From Caldifarciminota bacterium (GTDB taxonomy: Bacteria; Hydrothermota; Tepidihabitantia; Tepidihabitantales; Tepidihabitantaceae), in contig DSBX01000351.1 in the NCBI GenBank assembly GCA_011049385.1, forward strand, positions 1-9,134: a stretch of DNA of 9,134 bases. Reading direction: 5' to 3'. Below the pieces are notes generated by a model, which was not told the origin of the DNA, did no database searches, and was given only the letters and a program-made list of their open reading frames with translations. This document shows, piece by piece, positions 6,281-9,134 of this stretch. Numbering within the stretch: position 1 is the first letter of the stretch; every line of letters starts with the position of its first letter. A program made the position numbers and the translations under genes.

Positions 6281-7212
6281 TCCGCCCCGCGGTTGACCAG
6301 CCAGCCGCGCGTCATCGCGACGACTTCGATCCGGTCGAGCTCGCCCTGCTCCAGCCGGATGCTGATGCCTCCACCCGCCACGCCGATTTCGTTCATTCCC
6401 GAGGAATAGTGCCCCCGGGCCCGGCCCGAGACGGTGACGCCACGCAGTTCGCCGTCCTCGACGCGGAGGCGGATGGTGTCGCCTTCGGTACTGCTGAGCG
6501 AGTCGGCGATGCGCGGTTCACCCCAGGCCAGGCCGGTATCGGCCCGGGTCCAGTACCGCAGCGAATCCGCGGTCAGCGCCGACTTTCCGGCCCCGACCCG
6601 GACCTCACCGGCCAGCAGGGCGGTTTCGTCACCACCCGTCCAGGTCATCCTTCGGGCGGTGGCCTTGACCGGCTCACCGCCGTCCTCAACCTCGCCGCGG
6701 TTGAGCACCATCACCGGCAGGGAGTCCACCTCGCCGACCCTGCTGTCCATTAAGTATCGGCCCTGCGCACCGGTCACGCTGAAGCCTCGATCGAGCGCGG
6801 TTATCGTCATCCCCGCGGTCGCCTCCACCCGGCGCTCGGCAACCAGGTAGAGCAAGCGGGGAGCGTCAATCGCCAGCGAATCGAGTTCGACCCGCACCGA
6901 ACCGAAGAGTTCGGATTCCCGGCCGTCGAGGTAGTACACCGCCGAATCGGCCCGCACCCGCGTATCCGCATCCTCGATGCACACCGAGTCGCTCACCACC
7001 GCAATGCCCAGGCTCTCGTTGAATCGGGCCAGGCCCGCGGAAATCCGCGTCGCGCCGTCCACGATCCGGACGCTGTCGCGGAACACCGTCACCTGCCCCT
7101 CCGGGGTCTGGACAACCTCCATCCGCCGGGCGTACAGGTCAGCCGCGCCGGCCACCGAGCACAGCAGGCAGAACACAGCCGCGAGCGTACCGGCGTTGCC
7201 GAGAACCTTCAT
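6277..7212 (-). CDS. lptA: OstA/LptA-family periplasmic LPS transport protein
   Basis: LptA forms the periplasmic bridge that carries lipopolysaccharide to the outer-membrane LptD/LptE complex. This 311-residue protein has a clear Sec signal peptide (hydrophobic residues about 8-20, with AGAAD giving cleavage near residues 23/24). The rest is an almost unbroken series of short beta strands with repeating D-S-x-x-x and R-V-x-A-D-S patterns, as in the OstA-like fold. The C-terminal part (RARGHYSSGMNEIGV, then GISIRLEQGELDRIEV) matches the recurrent Y-x(n)-N-x(n)-G-x-x-I-x-L pattern of the family. It is much longer than E. coli LptA (about 185 aa), so it may hold two jellyroll units or resemble the N-terminal domain of LptD. 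Both ends overlap neighbours by ATGA. The LptA role is inferred from the fold and its place between lptC and lptB. Confidence 0.82.
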   Translation of the reverse strand: MKVLGNAGTLAAVFCLLCSVAGAADLYARRMEVVQTPEGQVTVFRDSVRIVDGATRISAGLARFNESLGIAVVSDSVCIEDADTRVRADSAVYYLDGRESELFGSVRVELDSLAIDAPRLLYLVAERRVEATAGMTITALDRGFSVTGAQGRYLMDSRVGEVDSLPVMVLNRGEVEDGGEPVKATARRMTWTGGDETALLAGEVRVGAGKSALTADSLRYWTRADTGLAWGEPRIADSLSSTEGDTIRLRVEDGELRGVTVSGRARGHYSSGMNEIGVAGGGISIRLEQGELDRIEVVAMTRGWLVNRGAE

Positions 7213-7793
7213 CTCAGCGTATCCCCGTCGCCGGTCTCCTCACGGCCCGGATCGAAACGGTAGTCACCTCGGCCGGTCACCTCGCTCTGGATCTCGATGC
7301 GGGTCAGCCCGGCATCCGAGACCAGCCCCTGGCCGTGCACCTCTCCCCGCGGTGTCCTGATTTCAACCGGCGCGTCGGTGCGGACCAGCCTGACGTCGTT
7401 GTTCCAGCTCAAAGAATCGGTCAACAGCAGGGTGCTGTCCGCGGTCCTCACCTCGAGACCGCCGCGCGCCACCAGGTCGCTGGTCCGGGACTCGAGTCTC
7501 CCCTCGTCCGCCACCAGCACCGCGTGTACCGCGCCGGTCTCATGGTAAAAGGTCACCCGCGGCCGGACCACGTCAACATGGCCGTCGCGGTCGTAGACGT
7601 AGGCGGTGTCCGCGACCAGCGTGTACAGCCGTTCGCCGCTTGCGCTCTCGTGCATCGTGAAGCCTTCGACAACCTGGTCAGGCCTGGTCCCGGCATCCTC
7701 GGTCGGCGCCGGCTCCCGGCATCCGGACAGGACCAGCAACGCAAACGGCAGGATGGAGAAGACACTCCGGAAACGGAATGCGCGGCAGGACAT
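7209..7793 (-). CDS. lptC: LPS export periplasmic protein LptC, lipoprotein form
   Basis: LptC passes lipopolysaccharide from the inner-membrane LptBFG transporter to LptA in the periplasm. The protein (194 aa from the ATG at 7793) begins with a basic stretch and a hydrophobic segment ending in the lipobox LSGC (C25), so it should be a lipoprotein, whereas E. coli LptC keeps an N-terminal membrane helix. The mature part has the LptC pattern: a GFTMHESASGERLYTLVA start, then regular beta-strand pairs typical of the beta-jellyroll, with the late DSLSWNNDVRLVRTDAPVEI block and the G-x-G-L-x-S-D turn. A GTG one codon earlier (7796) is possible, but the ATG forms a TGATG junction with the previous gene's stop. 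The end overlaps lptA as ATGA, which suggests translational coupling. The sequence family is divergent; the call rests on the fold pattern plus the order lptC-lptA-lptB-rpoN. Confidence 0.85.
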   Translation of the reverse strand: MSCRAFRFRSVFSILPFALLVLSGCREPAPTEDAGTRPDQVVEGFTMHESASGERLYTLVADTAYVYDRDGHVDVVRPRVTFYHETGAVHAVLVADEGRLESRTSDLVARGGLEVRTADSTLLLTDSLSWNNDVRLVRTDAPVEIRTPRGEVHGQGLVSDAGLTRIEIQSEVTGRGDYRFDPGREETGDGDTLR

Positions 7794-8662
7794 CACACCG
7801 CCGCCAATGCGCCGGCCTTGCCCCAGAACACCCAGTCCTCGGGCCTGCGGCGCACTTCCGCCAGCAGACAGCCAAGCGCGTGGTTCTCATCACCCGGCGG
7901 GTAGACCCGCACCCGCAGCCTGCCCGCCTCCAGGGTACAGAACAGCGGTCTGACCCCTTCCTTCCGTGCTCTCGCATACGGCGCGGCCGGCAGGCGCATA
8001 GCAACCCCGCCTGCCCGGGCGGTCGTCATCTGCCCCCGGCTGGTGTTGTCAAGCATGAAGCCGACCAGCAGCCCCCTGCGCACCTCGCCCCGGACAGGCT
8101 CCGGACCGCACCCCGACGCCGGCATCACCATCACCCTCGCACCCCCGAATCGCCGGACCTCCTGCGAAGCCCTCAGTCGGTCGAGTGCCCGCCCCAGCGC
8201 ACGGTCGCGCTGTTTGCCGACGACAAGCCTGACGTCGTGTCCCCGATGCCGGAAGACGGCCGGCAGACACTCCCAGAGTCCGAAGTGAAACGACACCGTG
8301 ATTGACGGCACATTCCGTGCCGAGAGAGGCGTAACCTGTGCTCCTGCATACCATGATTCACTATTGTCGTCGCTAACCTTCGCTTTGTCAATGAGAAAAG
8401 GCATAGCCCGTCCATCTGCCCGGTGTGTCGGGCGACCGCCCAGGCGGGCCATCAGCGCCAGGTGGAACCCTATCCGCCAGGCATTCCTCATCCAGAAAGC
8501 TCTCGGGATCCGGCCCAGAACGATGCGGCAGTTGCGTCGGATCTCATCGCGACTGCCCGGACTGAACGCAAGCGAGGTGAGAACAAGCAAACGCGCCAGC
8601 AGAACCGCCGGGCTAGCCGGTAGCGCTCGAACCAGTGTCAATACCAGCGCGGCCGGACTCAC
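7793..8662 (-). CDS. LpxL/HtrB-like lysophospholipid (lipid A) acyltransferase family protein
   Basis: This 289-residue protein resembles the LpxL/HtrB acyltransferases, inner-membrane enzymes that add a secondary acyl chain to lipid A using acyl-ACP. The N-terminus is hydrophobic (about residues 5-32). The catalytic HX4E motif is seen as HFGLWE (H126, E131), and a later GLLVGFMLDN block matches the family's conserved segment with an Asp (D205). The C-terminal EDWVFW corresponds to the usual P-x-x-W-x-W block, but the following His is replaced by Gly and the last part is short. The GTG start at 8662 lies inside pyrG and is backed by GAAGG 6 nt upstream. The stop TGA overlaps the lptC ATG by one base. 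Residues about 85-118 are unlike the family and coincide with a locally AT-richer stretch. The lpt genes next door support a role in lipid A, but the acyl chain, acceptor and even retained activity are unknown; another acyltransferase role is possible. Confidence 0.8.
   Translation of the reverse strand: MSPAALVLTLVRALPASPAVLLARLLVLTSLAFSPGSRDEIRRNCRIVLGRIPRAFWMRNAWRIGFHLALMARLGGRPTHRADGRAMPFLIDKAKVSDDNSESWYAGAQVTPLSARNVPSITVSFHFGLWECLPAVFRHRGHDVRLVVGKQRDRALGRALDRLRASQEVRRFGGARVMVMPASGCGPEPVRGEVRRGLLVGFMLDNTSRGQMTTARAGGVAMRLPAAPYARARKEGVRPLFCTLEAGRLRVRVYPPGDENHALGCLLAEVRRRPEDWVFWGKAGALAAV
8363..8391 (-). promoter_or_regulatory. Candidate internal sigma-70 promoter upstream of lptCAB-rpoN-selBD
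   Basis: On the minus strand a perfect -35 hexamer TTGACA (8391-8386) is followed by a 17-nt spacer and GACAAT (8368-8363), which matches the TATAAT consensus at four of six bases. It falls in a patch that is AT-richer than its surroundings, inside the acyltransferase coding sequence. If active, it would start near 8356 and transcribe lptC and everything downstream independently of pyrG. A known parallel is the E. coli lpt locus, where promoters within upstream genes drive lptA-lptB. This is a sequence match only. Confidence 0.35.
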
Positions 8663-9134
8663 AGGCAGCCTTCATGAAACCGGCGAAAAGCGGGTGCGGT
8701 CTCAACGGACGCGACTTGAACTCCGGGTGGAACTGGCAGGCAATGAAGAAAGGATGGTCGCGAAGCTCAACGATTTCGACCAGCCCTTCCCCGGGCTCGC
8801 GACCGCTCGCCACCAGCCCGAGCTTCTCAAAGACAGACAGGTAGCGGTTGTTGACCTCGTAGCGGTGACGGTGACGCTCGGTGACAAGGCGCCGGCGGTA
8901 ACAGCGTGCCGCCCGGGTCCGCGGCAACAGCCGGCAGGGCCACGCGCCGAGCCGCATCGAGCCGCCCTTGCGCCGGAGCGCCCGCTGACCCGGAAGCATG
9001 AAGATAACCGGGTGCCTCGCTCGCGGGCTGAACTCGGTCGAACTCGCGCCGACAAGACCGCAGACGTTCCGGGCGAACTCAATGACCGCAACCTGCAGTC
9101 CCACGCACAGCCCCAGGTAAGGCAACTTGTGCTC
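8613..9134 (-). CDS. pyrG: CTP synthase, C-terminal glutamine amidotransferase part (partial)
   Basis: CTP synthase makes CTP from UTP, ATP and glutamine in the cytoplasm, the last step of pyrimidine nucleotide synthesis. Only the C-terminal 173 residues are inside the window; the gene runs off the right edge, so the 5' end is missing. What is visible is the class I glutamine amidotransferase domain: the nucleophile Cys in GLCVGLQ just after PYLG, the family block ending in STEF, GGSMRLGAWPC, the ERHRHRYEVNN segment, and the catalytic His and Glu in CQFHPEFKSRPLRPHPLF. The TTG at 9125 is an internal Leu codon, since the frame stays open upstream as E-H-K-L-P-Y-L-G. The gene ends with TAG, the only non-TGA stop in the window. 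Its last 50 bases overlap the start of the next gene. The family call is very safe; nothing can be said about the synthetase half. Confidence 0.97.
   Translation of the reverse strand, partial: EHKLPYLGLCVGLQVAVIEFARNVCGLVGASSTEFSPRARHPVIFMLPGQRALRRKGGSMRLGAWPCRLLPRTRAARCYRRRLVTERHRHRYEVNNRYLSVFEKLGLVASGREPGEGLVEIVELRDHPFFIACQFHPEFKSRPLRPHPLFAGFMKAACESGRAGIDTGSSATG
8669..8673 (-). promoter_or_regulatory. Ribosome binding site for the acyltransferase gene
   Basis: GAAGG on the minus strand is followed by a 6-nt spacer and the GTG at 8662. It lies within the pyrG coding sequence and decides the start of the overlapping acyltransferase gene, for which no ATG is available nearby. Confidence 0.55.

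Noticed and set aside
9123..9125. TTG at 9125 as the start of a 170-residue protein
   Set aside because: The frame continues upstream to the window edge with CTP synthase sequence, so this is an internal Leu codon.

Overview
The window holds one tightly packed, co-directional gene run. All nine protein genes lie on the minus strand, and the run covers position 9134 down to 187 with neighbours overlapping by a few bases or separated by at most 5 nt. The DNA is visibly GC-rich. The genes point to a Gram-negative (diderm) bacterium that exports lipopolysaccharide, uses sigma-54, and decodes UGA as selenocysteine. Phylum cannot be fixed from this window. The lipoprotein form of LptC and the long OstA-like LptA would fit an uncultivated, FCB-like lineage, but this is inference only.

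In transcription order (right to left): the 3' end of pyrG (CTP synthase, cut by the window edge); an LpxL/HtrB-like acyltransferase; lptC, lptA and lptB (lipopolysaccharide transport); rpoN (sigma-54); selB (selenocysteine-specific elongation factor); selD (selenophosphate synthetase); and an MscS-family channel gene. The order lptC-lptA-lptB-rpoN is the well-known one, but the usual followers (hpf, ptsN) are replaced here by selB and selD.

The main discovery is that selD is longer than an ordinary ORF call shows. It starts at an ATG at 2087 with a strong Shine-Dalgarno and has an in-frame TGA (2045-2043) exactly where SelD proteins carry their catalytic Cys or Sec. Its full length (347 aa) matches the family. 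A small GC stem-loop (2025-2011) lies at the right distance to act as a bacterial SECIS. Thus SelB would be needed to make SelD, and SelD makes the selenium donor used to charge the tRNA that SelB delivers, which is a closed loop within one operon.

Non-coding space is limited to about 186 bases at the left end. It holds a near-consensus sigma-70 promoter (TTGACC-N16-TATAAT) firing leftward out of the window, a motif resembling a dispersed palindromic repeat, and a weak hairpin after the last gene. A second candidate promoter (TTGACA-N17-GACAAT) sits inside the acyltransferase gene in an AT-richer patch and could give the lpt-rpoN-sel genes their own transcription. I see no tRNA, rRNA, CRISPR array, transposase or phage gene.
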